Shown in pieces: positions 37,493 to 44,099 of a stretch of 64,000 nucleotides of DNA. The notes beneath the pieces are model-generated. The model had not been told where the DNA came from. It saw nothing but the letters and a program-made list of their open reading frames with translations, and did no database searches. Origin of the DNA: Burkholderiaceae bacterium. Its GTDB lineage: Bacteria; Pseudomonadota; Gammaproteobacteria; Burkholderiales; Burkholderiaceae_D. A program made the position numbers and the translations under genes. Within the stretch, counting starts at the first letter, position 1. Each line of letters starts with the position of its first letter. The stretch is taken from positions 26,068-90,067 of the forward strand of contig JARLJG010000074.1 in the NCBI GenBank assembly GCA_031291325.1, given 5' to 3'.

Positions 37493-37924
37493 TTACGGAC
37501 GTCGCATGTCTTCGATATCTTGCTTCAGTTTCGAATGCCGCGCGCGCAATCGCGTGTAGTAGGCCAGACCATTGGCGAATTGAATCTCTCGCGGCTCGTC
37601 CGGTTGGCCGTAAATGCTCGCGCCGAACAGCCTCAACACCTTTCTTTTGTCTTCTTCCGCTTCGGCAAACACGCGGGTGCGTTCTTCGGTTTCAGATTCC
37701 ACCAGGCGCCGGATGTCTTCGTCCGTTTTATCGACAAACGACAAGTCGACCGGCGTATGCCGGCGAATCGCTTCCCATATGGCGAGGGGGATCGCAACCT
37801 CGACGTCACGCTCGCTGGCTTTGAATTGCACACCCTCCAATGCGAGATATACGTGGGCATCGTCAAAGGTTTCCGAATACAGATGGAAATGTGGACCGTG
37901 GGCGAGGGAAGATTTGGTCGACAT
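37493..37924 (-). CDS. Conserved hypothetical protein, acidic, 143 residues
   Basis: I start it at ATG 37924 (MSTKSSLAHGPHFHLYSETF), because the open frame upstream overlaps the neighbouring gene and is Pro/Arg-rich. The sequence DAHVYLALEGVQFKASERDV, EVAIPLAIWEAIRRHTPVDL and SETEERTRVFAEAEEDKRKV is soluble, mostly helical and charged, ending in a basic coiled-coil-like tail (TRLRARHSKLKQDIEDMRRP). Family not recognised. It lies 13 nt after the next gene upstream, so the two are probably co-transcribed. Small genes of this kind are common on plasmids and integrative elements. Confidence 0.55.
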   Translation of the reverse strand: MSTKSSLAHGPHFHLYSETFDDAHVYLALEGVQFKASERDVEVAIPLAIWEAIRRHTPVDLSFVDKTDEDIRRLVESETEERTRVFAEAEEDKRKVLRLFGASIYGQPDEPREIQFANGLAYYTRLRARHSKLKQDIEDMRRP

Positions 37925-37937
37925 GGCTTTTCTCAAG

Positions 37938-38234
37938 TTAAAAGAGGAAAACGGCTTTTTCGCACGTCGATAGGGTGCGCACGGATTCGGGCGTAAAGCA
38001 ATCGTCGGTGGCGGCATGGGCGCCGCTGCCATAGTTGGCCGGCGCTTCCAGTTCGTGGCCTAACCACGTCTTATTCCCTCCGCCCCAGGGACGCGACACT
38101 TTGTTGGCATCGACCAGGATAGCCTGCGTCTTGACGGCGGTAAGGTCGTCGAACCCGCCCTCGTAGCCTTTCACGATTACCCGCAGGGTCGGATCGAATT
38201 GGCGCAAGTGATCGATCAATTGGGAAACATTCAT
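37938..38234 (-). CDS. Conserved hypothetical protein, 98 residues
   Basis: Start MNVSQLIDHLRQFDPTLRVI, then VKGYEGGFDDLTAVKTQAIL and TWLGHELEAPAN. The opening (LIDHLRQFDPxxxV.V.GYEGGFDD) is a pattern I recall from many short accessory-genome proteins of unknown function. A GAGAG site lies ~5 nt before the ATG. No membrane helix. Operon with the gene at 37493-37924. Role unknown. Confidence 0.65.
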   Translation of the reverse strand: MNVSQLIDHLRQFDPTLRVIVKGYEGGFDDLTAVKTQAILVDANKVSRPWGGGNKTWLGHELEAPANYGSGAHAATDDCFTPESVRTLSTCEKAVFLF

Positions 38235-38395
38235 GGTTGCTCTCGGTAATTGGTCTTGCTATCGGCTAACGGGCAGATTGCCAGGTACGTTGGGGCGCCG
38301 GCAACGACGCCGGTCTTTCTTCGCCTATCGTTCATTATCAACCTCAGCGTCGTTTTTCTGCAAGACGGTCGGCAATCTGGTGCGGCGGAATAACC

Positions 38396-38632
38396 TTAAA
38401 CCGGTGTGGCCTCGCCATGCATGTCTTGCGCCAACGCGGCCCGCAACTTCATTTCGACCGCATCGTCCATCTCCTCATACCAGATACATGGTACCAGGCG
38501 GTCCCGATGCCGCCGACACTGCCAAACGGCGTCGTCGACGGCAATCCACGGTTCATCGGCCCGGTCCCGCGCAATCGACCAATTGCTTGCAGTTTTTCGA
38601 TCTCATGCTTTGTTCCGAATTTCGTCAAGCGT
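38396..38632 (-). pseudogene. Small gene with probable frameshift
   Basis: An ATG overlapping the stop of the upstream gene (ATGA) begins MRSKNCKQLVDCAGPGR and soon stops. Another frame continues with a convincing protein, DEPWIAVDDAVWQCRRHRD, then RLVPCIWYEEMDDAVEMKLR and a stop at 38396, but it has no start codon of its own. A single-base shift near 38580 would join them. Family unknown. Confidence 0.35.
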
Positions 38633-38830
38633 GCGCGTAAAACCGCGCACCGCGCCGGTCTGCGGGGCAAAGTAGGCGCGCGCGTCGTTCATGACAAATT
38701 CTTTCCAGTTCTTCGCCTTCGGTCGAGAAGAAAAGTCGCTCATTTCGGTCCATGCGCCGACGAACGGCGACCGGAACAGCCGCCAGCCGTTTTTAAGGCC
38801 TTGCCTGAATGCTTGCTTCGATTTTTCCAT
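38603..38830 (-). CDS. Small hypothetical protein, 75 residues
   Basis: MEKSKQAFRQGLKNGWRLFR, then SPFVGAWTEMSDFSSRP and EFVMNDARAYFAPQTGAVRG. It is basic and helical with no membrane segment. The ribosome site (GAGAAAAGCG before the ATG) is weak. It appears to be the first of a short minus-strand series (38830 to 37493) of accessory-type genes. The composition is protein-like, but I do not recognise a family. Confidence 0.45.
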   Translation of the reverse strand: MEKSKQAFRQGLKNGWRLFRSPFVGAWTEMSDFSSRPKAKNWKEFVMNDARAYFAPQTGAVRGFTRTLDEIRNKA

Positions 38831-38851
38831 CGCTTTTCTCGTTGAGTATCT

Positions 38852-39247
38852 CTACAGCCACGACTTTTTCGACTGCAATTGGCCATCGGGCGCATGCTTT
38901 GCGTCTTCTTGCCGCAGGTCGTCGTGATCGGCTTGCGTCAACAGGCCATCATCGCGCGCACAAGTTGGCGCTTCTTGAAGGCCGTCGCCTGCCGTGCCGT
39001 CCGTCGGCTCGCTTTCGGCAGCGTGTTTGGCCGCAAACTTTTCCTTGATGATCCGGTCCGATTCCGCCTTCATGGTTTCTGCTTCTTCCGGTGGAAAGCC
39101 TAGTTCCAGGAAAATATTCGCGCCGACTGGCGTGACGTGGGACGAGCCGGTATCTAGCGCTCCCGCTGCACTGGCAGGAGCATCGGCATCGGGGCGCCAT
39201 GCCTCGATGAGACCCGCCGAAACGGGACCGATCTTGGTAATGCGCAA
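38852..39247 (-). CDS. Hypothetical protein with XRE/HigA-like fragment
   Basis: The frame opens at the broken end of the IS21 transposase remnant; its first possible start is a TTG at 39247. It includes NIFLELGFPPEEAETMKAES, then DRIIKEKF, which matches the opening of HigA2-like XRE antitoxins just before their helix-turn-helix, but the helix-turn-helix is not there. The remainder is hydrophilic and Asp-rich (DDGLLTQADHDDLRQED). It may be a truncated regulator or a chance fusion made when the IS was deleted. Confidence 0.35.
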   Translation of the reverse strand: MRITKIGPVSAGLIEAWRPDADAPASAAGALDTGSSHVTPVGANIFLELGFPPEEAETMKAESDRIIKEKFAAKHAAESEPTDGTAGDGLQEAPTCARDDGLLTQADHDDLRQEDAKHAPDGQLQSKKSWL

Positions 39248-39269
39248 ATACTGGCCGAGTGTTTGTTTC

Positions 39270-39575
39270 GTCCCACAACAGCATCAACGTCATGCCCTTG
39301 CGCCGCAACTCGTGATGCAGGCGCCCGTAATCCGGCTGGACATGATCGCGCGGGCATTCGCGGGCGACCAGCAGGCGCCGCTCCAGCGTGGTTTCGTCGG
39401 CGTCTTGCACCGCAGCCCAATTCAAGCCTGCGGCGGCTGCCAGGCCGACATACTTGGTGACGACGCCCTTGGAAATGCCAAGCGCCGTGGCGATCTGCTG
39501 GTGCGACAGGCCAGCGTCCAGTTTTAAACGCAATACGTCTTTTATCTTACGCATATCGATCCTTGGTACGGGCAC
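39270..39575 (-). pseudogene. istA: IS21-family transposase IstA, N-terminal fragment
   Basis: From a GTG at 39575 (GGAG ~4 nt upstream) the frame reads MRKIKDVLRLKLDAGLSHQQ, then IATALGISKGVVTKYVGLAA, the IstA helix-turn-helix, then YGRLHHELRRKGMTLMLLWD. IstA proteins normally run to ~500 residues with a DDE domain; here the match ends after ~105 residues near 39270, where an unrelated sequence begins. No istB is present. The terminal repeats of the element are preserved just upstream at 39661-39815. Confidence 0.8.
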
Positions 39576-39660
39576 GCTGTCTCCAGACAAAAAGCTGGAA
39601 GCGTACTCGCTAGGTTGCTATATGCGTAACATCATTTCTGTGCAATACGACGCCGTTCCG

Positions 39661-39815
39661 GCATCGTGACCGCTGATTCCGATATCGTGACCACCGATTC
39701 CGGCAACGGCACGAAATCGGTCACGATAGACCGGAATGGCTGGTCACGATGCGCCGGAACGAGTGGTCACGATAGCCCGGAATGGGCGGTCACGTTGGGC
39801 CGGAATACCCAAATT
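39661..39815. repeat. IS21-type terminal repeat array
   Basis: At least six copies of GGTCACGAT-N3-4-CCGGAAT occur in 155 bp. Two or more lie on the minus strand (39,661-39,712) and four on the plus strand (39,717-39,812), arranged head to head. Multiple short repeats at the ends are characteristic of IS21 elements and bind the transposase. The outermost copy meets the trpF-like fragment at ~39815, marking the element boundary. Confidence 0.75.
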
Positions 39816-39967
39816 GCCATCTCTAAACTGATCTTGTCACTAGTCGCGTCATATTGGTGGTCAGTTTTTTGGAGAAGTATTCCAATTGCATTGGCTCCGG
39901 CCAATGAGCAAAGCATCGCATCCTCAAGATTGCAAACACCGCATATTTTGATAAACGTATTGATCAT
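39816..39967 (-). pseudogene. trpF-like (phosphoribosylanthranilate isomerase) N-terminal fragment
   Basis: Reads MINTFIKICGVCNLEDAMLC, then SLAGANAIGILLQKTDHQ. KICG-x-x-x-x-ED-A and GA-x-AIG are the signature start of TrpF, the third step of tryptophan synthesis. After ~48 residues the frame enters the IS21 end, so the (beta-alpha)8 barrel is lost. The divergent sequence (CNLEDAMLCSLAGAN) suggests a paralogue of the kind found in secondary-metabolite or accessory loci more than the housekeeping gene. Confidence 0.6.
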
Positions 39968-40401
39968 ATTTTCGCAAGAGGAAAAACTTCAAGTCGATGC
40001 TTCGAACAAAACTCGAAAAACGATCGCCGCCATGTGTTCGTCGTTTGCGGATTCGACACTATGGATATAGTGCGGCTGGTACACCCTGCGCAGTTCAGGG
40101 AAAAAACTGAAACGTCACTTGGTACCTGGCATTACTGAGAAGTTTAGCTAATTTATCGAAAAGACATAAACTTGCCAATTAGGGTATAAATTGGCGATCC
40201 GTTCATCCACTGTTGTTGTCACCAATCTGACCTAGGCCACCGACTCTCACTGACCCCGTCGGTGGCATACACATACATGCGTCAACAGGCTCCTAGCTCG
40301 GCGTAGCGAGAGTGACGGCCAGGCTCAATGCTGAGTCGGCGGCACGCCTTTTTAGTCTCATTTATTTGAGAAAAATCTCAACTATTCTGAGAACCTACAG
40401 A
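39968..40401. other. Gene-free stretch; may contain the displaced gyrB terminator
   Basis: No credible open frame. A hairpin (CCACCGAC 40237-40244 / GTCGGTGG 40258-40265) and two similar inverted repeats, TCTCATTTATTTGAGA (40356-40371) and TCTCAACTATTCTGAGA (40376-40392), are present. On the minus strand the second reads as a 5-bp stem followed by TTTTT. Before the transposon inserted, it lay ~15 nt after the gyrB stop, so it may be the native gyrB terminator. Confidence 0.4.
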
Positions 40402-40406
40402 CACCT
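40402..40406. repeat. Target-site duplication CACCT (left copy)
   Basis: CACCT directly abuts the left transposon end (TGTCG at 40407). The identical CACCT abuts the right end at 52367-52371. Five-base duplications are the norm for Tn7 and its relatives. Confidence 0.9.
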
Positions 40407-40537
40407 TGTCGCATGACACCATTTGTGAAAACAGTGCCATTGATTTATATGCGCTTTTTCACTTACTTCGACAAGTATTTTACCGTCTGTGTCACGGTAT
40501 GCGAAAAAATATGTATTTTGTGCCATGGTTAATGAAA
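40407..40537 (+). repeat. Left transposon end with TnsB-type sites
   Basis: Terminal TGTCG, then sites matching TGNCA-N5-7-(G/A)TGAAA: TGACACCATTTGTGAAA (40414-40430), TGTCACGGTATGCGAAA (40490-40506) and TGCCATGGTTAATGAAA (40521-40537), plus a weaker TGCCATTGATTTATATG (40435-40451). Spaced sites in the left end are typical of Tn7-like elements. Confidence 0.8.
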
Positions 40538-40565
40538 ATTTTGCTTTCGTCGAATGGGCCCATGT

Positions 40566-41129
40566 CTACGCATACTGCCTATTGACTCCGGTCATGGCCA
40601 TTCGGTAGTCCAACATTCTCTTACTTACGCCGAATATTTGTGCGGCTTCATTGGGGTCAATATGATTGCCTTTAATCCAGACCAAAGCTTCACGTGGCAG
40701 TAACAGACATCCAGAAAGCCAATCAGCTTCTTCTTCCTGTTTTTTGTCGTATGCGCTCAGCAGCATAATACCGGCCGGCGAAGCTTCCATGTCGTGCGTT
40801 TCGTGGCCGCGAATACGGTGCGACAGTTCGTGCATAAGGTCACTCGACTGCCGGCCTTTTGAATGTGAAGAATTGAGCACCACCACAATACGCGTCCCGA
40901 CCACAAGCGTTACGGCAGACCAGCAACTGGGGGATTTGCCGTCGTTACGAAGCAGTATTTGAAGCGACTCGGCGCTCAGTCCTGGAACTTGATCCGGTGT
41001 CCAGACACGAATTTTCAGGTTTGCGGCAAGCTTACGTGGGTCGAGCGGGTCGCTTGACTTGAGATTGAGCTCGCTTCGTGCATCAACAGCGTACTTTTCA
41101 CACCAGGTTTTAAATCCGCGTTCGAACAC
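40566..41129 (-). CDS. ImmA/IrrE-family metallopeptidase
   Basis: 187 residues. The zinc motif HELSH is at 100-104 (DLMHELSHRIRGHETHDMEA), with a downstream acidic stretch (KKQEEEADWLSGCLLLPREA) supplying the third ligand, as usual in ImmA/IrrE. The C-terminus (IDPNEAAQIFGVSKRMLDYR) is the conserved short helix-turn-helix-like tail. Family members cleave a partner XRE repressor, as ImmA does to ImmR in ICEBs1. It lies 3 nt after the XRE gene, so the two form an operon. First cargo genes inside the left transposon end. Peptidase assignment is strong; the target is inferred. Confidence 0.9.
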   Translation of the reverse strand: MFERGFKTWCEKYAVDARSELNLKSSDPLDPRKLAANLKIRVWTPDQVPGLSAESLQILLRNDGKSPSCWSAVTLVVGTRIVVVLNSSHSKGRQSSDLMHELSHRIRGHETHDMEASPAGIMLLSAYDKKQEEEADWLSGCLLLPREALVWIKGNHIDPNEAAQIFGVSKRMLDYRMAMTGVNRQYA

Positions 41130-41132
41130 TGA

Positions 41133-41465
41133 TCAGTCCTGAAATTCTTCTTCGAGCAAGGCTTTTTGGACCAATAAAATCATTTCGCTCAATGCCCTAG
41201 CGCTGTCCTGTTCAATGGCATTGCCCTTTTTGAAGTGAACTTGAGCACGAGGAGACGCCGTTGCTTGAGGCTTCAACCCCAAATAAACCGCAGGGTCATC
41301 GCCCAGCCAAGCGCATATTTTTCCAAAAGTTTCCAGGTCAGGAACCTTTCCGTTTTCCACTCTTGATAGGGTAGCGGCGCTCACACCGACCTGTTTTGCC
41401 GCCTCTCTAATGCCTTTTCCAAGACGGCGCTGCTGAATTCGCTCTGCTAAAGCATCTATGTTCAT
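41133..41465 (-). CDS. XRE-family repressor paired with ImmA-like protease
   Basis: 110 residues from ATG 41465 (a GTG three codons earlier is an alternative). The helix-turn-helix is at residues ~10-60: RIQQRRLGKGIREAAKQVGV, then SAATLSRVENGKVPDLETFG. The C-terminal ~45 residues are charged and include SARALSEMILLVQKALLEEE, a likely dimer helix. Two palindromes of the same design sit upstream of the start, at 41483 and 41535, and are the probable operators. It likely represses both itself and the divergent three-gene set at 41632-42420. Confidence 0.88.
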   Translation of the reverse strand: MNIDALAERIQQRRLGKGIREAAKQVGVSAATLSRVENGKVPDLETFGKICAWLGDDPAVYLGLKPQATASPRAQVHFKKGNAIEQDSARALSEMILLVQKALLEEEFQD

Positions 41466-41482
41466 AGTATCCACAAATAGAA

Positions 41483-41500
41483 TGTCTCATTAGTAAGACA
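41483..41500. promoter_or_regulatory. Operator 1 of the XRE/ImmA switch
   Basis: TGTCTCATTAGTAAGACA: arms TGTCT/AGACA around 8 nt, matching the second copy at 41535. It lies 18 nt upstream of the XRE start codon. A TTGACA hexamer (41507-41512, plus strand) lies between the two operators. Confidence 0.7.
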
Positions 41501-41534
41501 CTGTGTTTGACAAAAGAAACGACTTGTGAAACAC

Positions 41535-41552
41535 TGTCTTACAAGCGAGACA
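41535..41552. promoter_or_regulatory. Operator 2 of the XRE/ImmA switch
   Basis: TGTCTTACAAGCGAGACA, with the same arms and the same 8-nt spacing as operator 1, centred 52 bp (about five helical turns) away. It lies 80 nt before the divergent small gene at 41632, so it could control both directions. Confidence 0.7.
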
Positions 41553-41631
41553 GCAGTTTCGCCCCAAATGTCTAAGAAGTCAACGCTTAGTGCCTTTCTG
41601 AGACAAACCAACCTGATTTGAAAGGCACAAA

Positions 41632-41808
41632 ATGGCAAAAAATGCACCTATTGGCGACGGGCATCGAGTGGGTCAAGTTCGTCATCGCTCCCAAACCTTG
41701 AACCCTATCACCGGCCACTGGGTCAAGCGGGATACCGAGACCGGCAGATTTATGGATCAAAAATCCGACGCCGATCCATTCAAAGGTGTCAGAAAGGAAA
41801 AGAAATAA
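41632..41808 (+). CDS. Small conserved basic protein, 58 residues
   Basis: Translation: MAKNAPIGDGHRVGQVRHRS, QTLNPITGHWVKRDTETGRF, then MDQKSDADPFKGVRKEKK. AAAGG lies ~6 nt before the ATG. The pattern NAPIGD-x-HR ... RSQ-x-x-NP ... KRDT-x-TG-x-FMD-x-K ... PFKGVRKE is one I recall from many short proteins of unknown function in diverse bacteria. It is coupled to the next gene by a TAATG overlap. Confidence 0.8.
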   Translation: MAKNAPIGDGHRVGQVRHRSQTLNPITGHWVKRDTETGRFMDQKSDADPFKGVRKEKK

Positions 41809-42176
41809 TGTCATCCAGCTCAACTCATCGGCTAACCGCCGCGCTTGTAGCGTTTGTGGCAACTGCGGTTGCCGCAAACGATGCGCGCATCCGCGATTTA
41901 CCCCATCCAGTTCTTGCCGGTGGGCTCGCCTCTGTCCTAACCAATCTACCGGATTGGATTGAACCTGCGACAAATCCGCACCACCGCCAATTTTTTCATA
42001 GCATCATTTTCGCGGGTGGCATTGCATACGGGATGAAACGAGCATACCAATGGATTCCGCAAGACGATGGGGAGCGGTTCATGCGGCATCTGCTTCTGAT
42101 TGCAGGGGGCGCATATCTCACCCATCTTGCCTTGGATGCCACCACAAGACGCTCATTGCCTTTTATCGGAAAATAA
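41808..42176 (+). CDS. YdjM-like membrane protein (DUF457 metal-dependent hydrolase-like)
   Basis: 122 residues with two to three membrane segments (LTAALVAFVATAVAANDARI, then MRHLLLIAGGAYLTHLALDA). Conserved polar residues DLPDW-like (LTNLPDWIEPATNPHHRQFF, HSIIF) and HLALDATTRRSLPFIG fit the YdjM/YbcI family, whose His/Asp residues suggest a metal site. E. coli ydjM is part of the LexA (SOS) regulon, which is notable because this copy sits across from an XRE/ImmA switch. Start ATG at 41808 overlaps the preceding stop. Confidence 0.75.
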   Translation: MSSSSTHRLTAALVAFVATAVAANDARIRDLPHPVLAGGLASVLTNLPDWIEPATNPHHRQFFHSIIFAGGIAYGMKRAYQWIPQDDGERFMRHLLLIAGGAYLTHLALDATTRRSLPFIGK

Positions 42177-42192
42177 TCATCAAGGAAATATC

Positions 42193-42420
42193 ATGGCAGT
42201 CTATAAATATCAAAATTATTTGGAAGCGTCCAACCACCAGGCTTTTGATCAAATTCACAAGCCGGGCGAAACAACGCCTTACAGTGGAATTTATCGGTGT
42301 GAAGGATGCGGTGTGAATGAAGTTTCCACACATGGACATCCCCTACCTCCACAAAATCATCATCAACATAATCAAAGCCAGAGCGCTATTCGTTGGCGTC
42401 TAATCGTTGCCACCAAATGA
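42193..42420 (+). CDS. Small protein with Cys/His knuckle, 75 residues
   Basis: From ATG 42193 with AAGGA ~6 nt upstream. Reads MAVYKYQNYLEASNHQAFDQ, HKPGETTPYSGIYRCEGCGV, NEVSTHGHPLPPQ and IRWRLIVATK. The layout PGE..P.SGIY.C.GCG ... G..LPP ... W.L is that of a small rubredoxin-like/YjzC-type family whose function is not known. It lies 16 nt after the YdjM-like gene; third gene of the cargo operon. A zinc site from CEGC plus downstream His residues is likely. Confidence 0.7.
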   Translation: MAVYKYQNYLEASNHQAFDQIHKPGETTPYSGIYRCEGCGVNEVSTHGHPLPPQNHHQHNQSQSAIRWRLIVATK

Positions 42421-42563
42421 TGAGGCATCCACGCAGAATTGCCTAGACGGCGATAGATTGGGCAGGTCAGCTAGTCTAGGCAGTTTTGCGGCCAAACAAT
42501 TTATAGCCCCACAGTAAAAAATACCTACTACGGTCGTTGGGTCACCACACAAAAAGATATTCG

Positions 42564-43649
42564 ATGAAAACTGATGATTTTATTTTCCGATTCCCAACTT
42601 GCGGCCTCACCAAGTTTGATGCAATCTGCCGAGTGCGACTGTTTTCAGATAAAGGAAACGAAAAAGCCGCATTGCTTACGGATCTTGGGGACAAGAATAC
42701 CGGGGCATCGGTAACAAATTCAATAGAAAAAATACGCGCAAATCTGATTCAATATGGGCATATTAAATTCACATCAACCGTTATTGAACATTACGAAGGT
42801 CGCTCATATTTCCCGCAAAGCTTTGATTTGGTGTCATTCGATTCCGAATCAAATCCGAGTTGGAAAAAAATTTCAGTTGGCGAAGCGGCCGAAATCCTAA
42901 GCTGCGACGAAACTGAGCTCAATACGCTGATATCTGCCAACGAAATGGTCGTGCAGCAAATCGACCGCATTCGGCATGAAATCAATCCCCGGATCGATGA
43001 GCCAACAAAGGAATCAGATGCTGTTATCGCTCGAAGAGAAAAAATAAAAAGCAGCATGATTTCGCGCAAAGACCTCACGTCTTTAGTTGCTGCTGGTGCC
43101 GGCGAACACGAATTGCAACGCTTGATTAAACGTGATTTATCAATCATCGCGGAAGTCTACGCCAGCCTCGAAGGTGAGTATCTCGCATTTTCGGAATTCC
43201 CGGTTGGCGATGGAATTGTCGATTTTGTTATATTTTCTGGCCGCTCAAGAATGGATGTAACGCTCATTGAAATAAAGGGAGCGGATTTTAATCTCTTGAA
43301 TATCAGTGGATATGAAAATTTTGCTGCTAAATTCAATGAAGCTGCTCAACAAATGAGAACTCGCCTTGGCTATATCAAGCGAAATTATCATGAATTCAGA
43401 CCGCTAGTTCATAGCATTCGAAAAAACGTGGAATTGGGTTATTCCAAGTTCAATTCACTTCACGGTCCTCGGGCTCCTTTAGCAGTTGACCCAAATAAAG
43501 ACATCAAAATCCACGGCGTGGTGATCGGTGGAAGAAGTAGTGATGATCTTTATGAGAGCAAATTGCGCCATGATTTCGAGTTGGAGTCAGCGCAACGAAT
43601 AAAAATAGAGTCTTGGGACAGTTGGCTCAAAAAAGTGGACAGAGAATAA
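42564..43649 (+). CDS. Shedu-like DUF4263 nuclease (anti-phage candidate)
   Basis: 361 residues from ATG 42564; a TTG nine codons earlier is possible. Residues ~1-160 are a variable N-terminal domain. Residues ~180-300 show ELQRLIKRDLSIIAEVYASL, FSEFPVGDGIVDFVIFSG, VTLIEIKGADFNLLN and AKFNEAAQQMRTRLGYIK: Asp, then Glu-x-Lys, then Gln, the PD-(D/E)XK arrangement of DUF4263. SduA proteins of this family protect against phages as single-gene systems. Here it is cargo of the transposon, convergent with the gene at 43658. Nuclease fold is strong; the defence role is by family. Confidence 0.8.
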   Translation: MKTDDFIFRFPTCGLTKFDAICRVRLFSDKGNEKAALLTDLGDKNTGASVTNSIEKIRANLIQYGHIKFTSTVIEHYEGRSYFPQSFDLVSFDSESNPSWKKISVGEAAEILSCDETELNTLISANEMVVQQIDRIRHEINPRIDEPTKESDAVIARREKIKSSMISRKDLTSLVAAGAGEHELQRLIKRDLSIIAEVYASLEGEYLAFSEFPVGDGIVDFVIFSGRSRMDVTLIEIKGADFNLLNISGYENFAAKFNEAAQQMRTRLGYIKRNYHEFRPLVHSIRKNVELGYSKFNSLHGPRAPLAVDPNKDIKIHGVVIGGRSSDDLYESKLRHDFELESAQRIKIESWDSWLKKVDRE

Positions 43650-43657
43650 TCAAAGCA

Positions 43658-44029
43658 TTAACTTTGGTCCCAAACCTCGATAGTCAGGACTTGGCCAAGT
43701 GGGCAAGATGAGATTTTGTCGAGGTTGATTTCGACATTACCAGTCCAATCTCCGGGCATGACGTAATCTTCACCAATGACGGTCGGCCCGGTATGCGCAG
43801 GTAATCCACCTGCGATCAATGGCAGAACGTCGCGTGCGATCGCAGCGTATCGATTCGGATAACCGCCGCTTAAAAGCCTAGTTGCCTTACCTGCCAGGAT
43901 AAGTTTTTCGATCCAATCAATGCCGCCAAGACTGGTCTCCCAATTAGCGAGGAGAGCGGCCTTCCGATCAGTCGCCGCCGCCCATTCTTCAGGCGCTTGT
44001 TGAGCAATAACGATCCACCAGCCAAGCAT
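43658..44029 (-). CDS. Hypothetical protein, 123 residues, tni-associated
   Basis: MLGWWIVIAQQAPEEWAAAT, DRKAALLANWETSLGGIDWI, GGYPNRYAAIARDVLPLIAG, VIGEDYVMPGDWTGNVEINL and QVLTIEVWDQS. I recall closely similar proteins of unknown function next to transposition and other accessory genes. Soluble, no signal. It follows tniQ by 70 nt on the same strand, so it could be transcribed with the transposition genes. Possibly a regulator or transposon cargo. Confidence 0.7.
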   Translation of the reverse strand: MLGWWIVIAQQAPEEWAAATDRKAALLANWETSLGGIDWIEKLILAGKATRLLSGGYPNRYAAIARDVLPLIAGGLPAHTGPTVIGEDYVMPGDWTGNVEINLDKISSCPLGQVLTIEVWDQS

Positions 44030-44099
44030 GGTTAAGCCTTTCCACGTCGGTTATGCCATCCAGCACCAATTGAAAGTGCAAGGTATGCATCCCCTCAAT

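Noticed and set aside
39661..39815. Short repeats resembling a small CRISPR array
   Set aside because: Units point in both directions, are spaced ~20 bp apart, and sit at an IS21 end.
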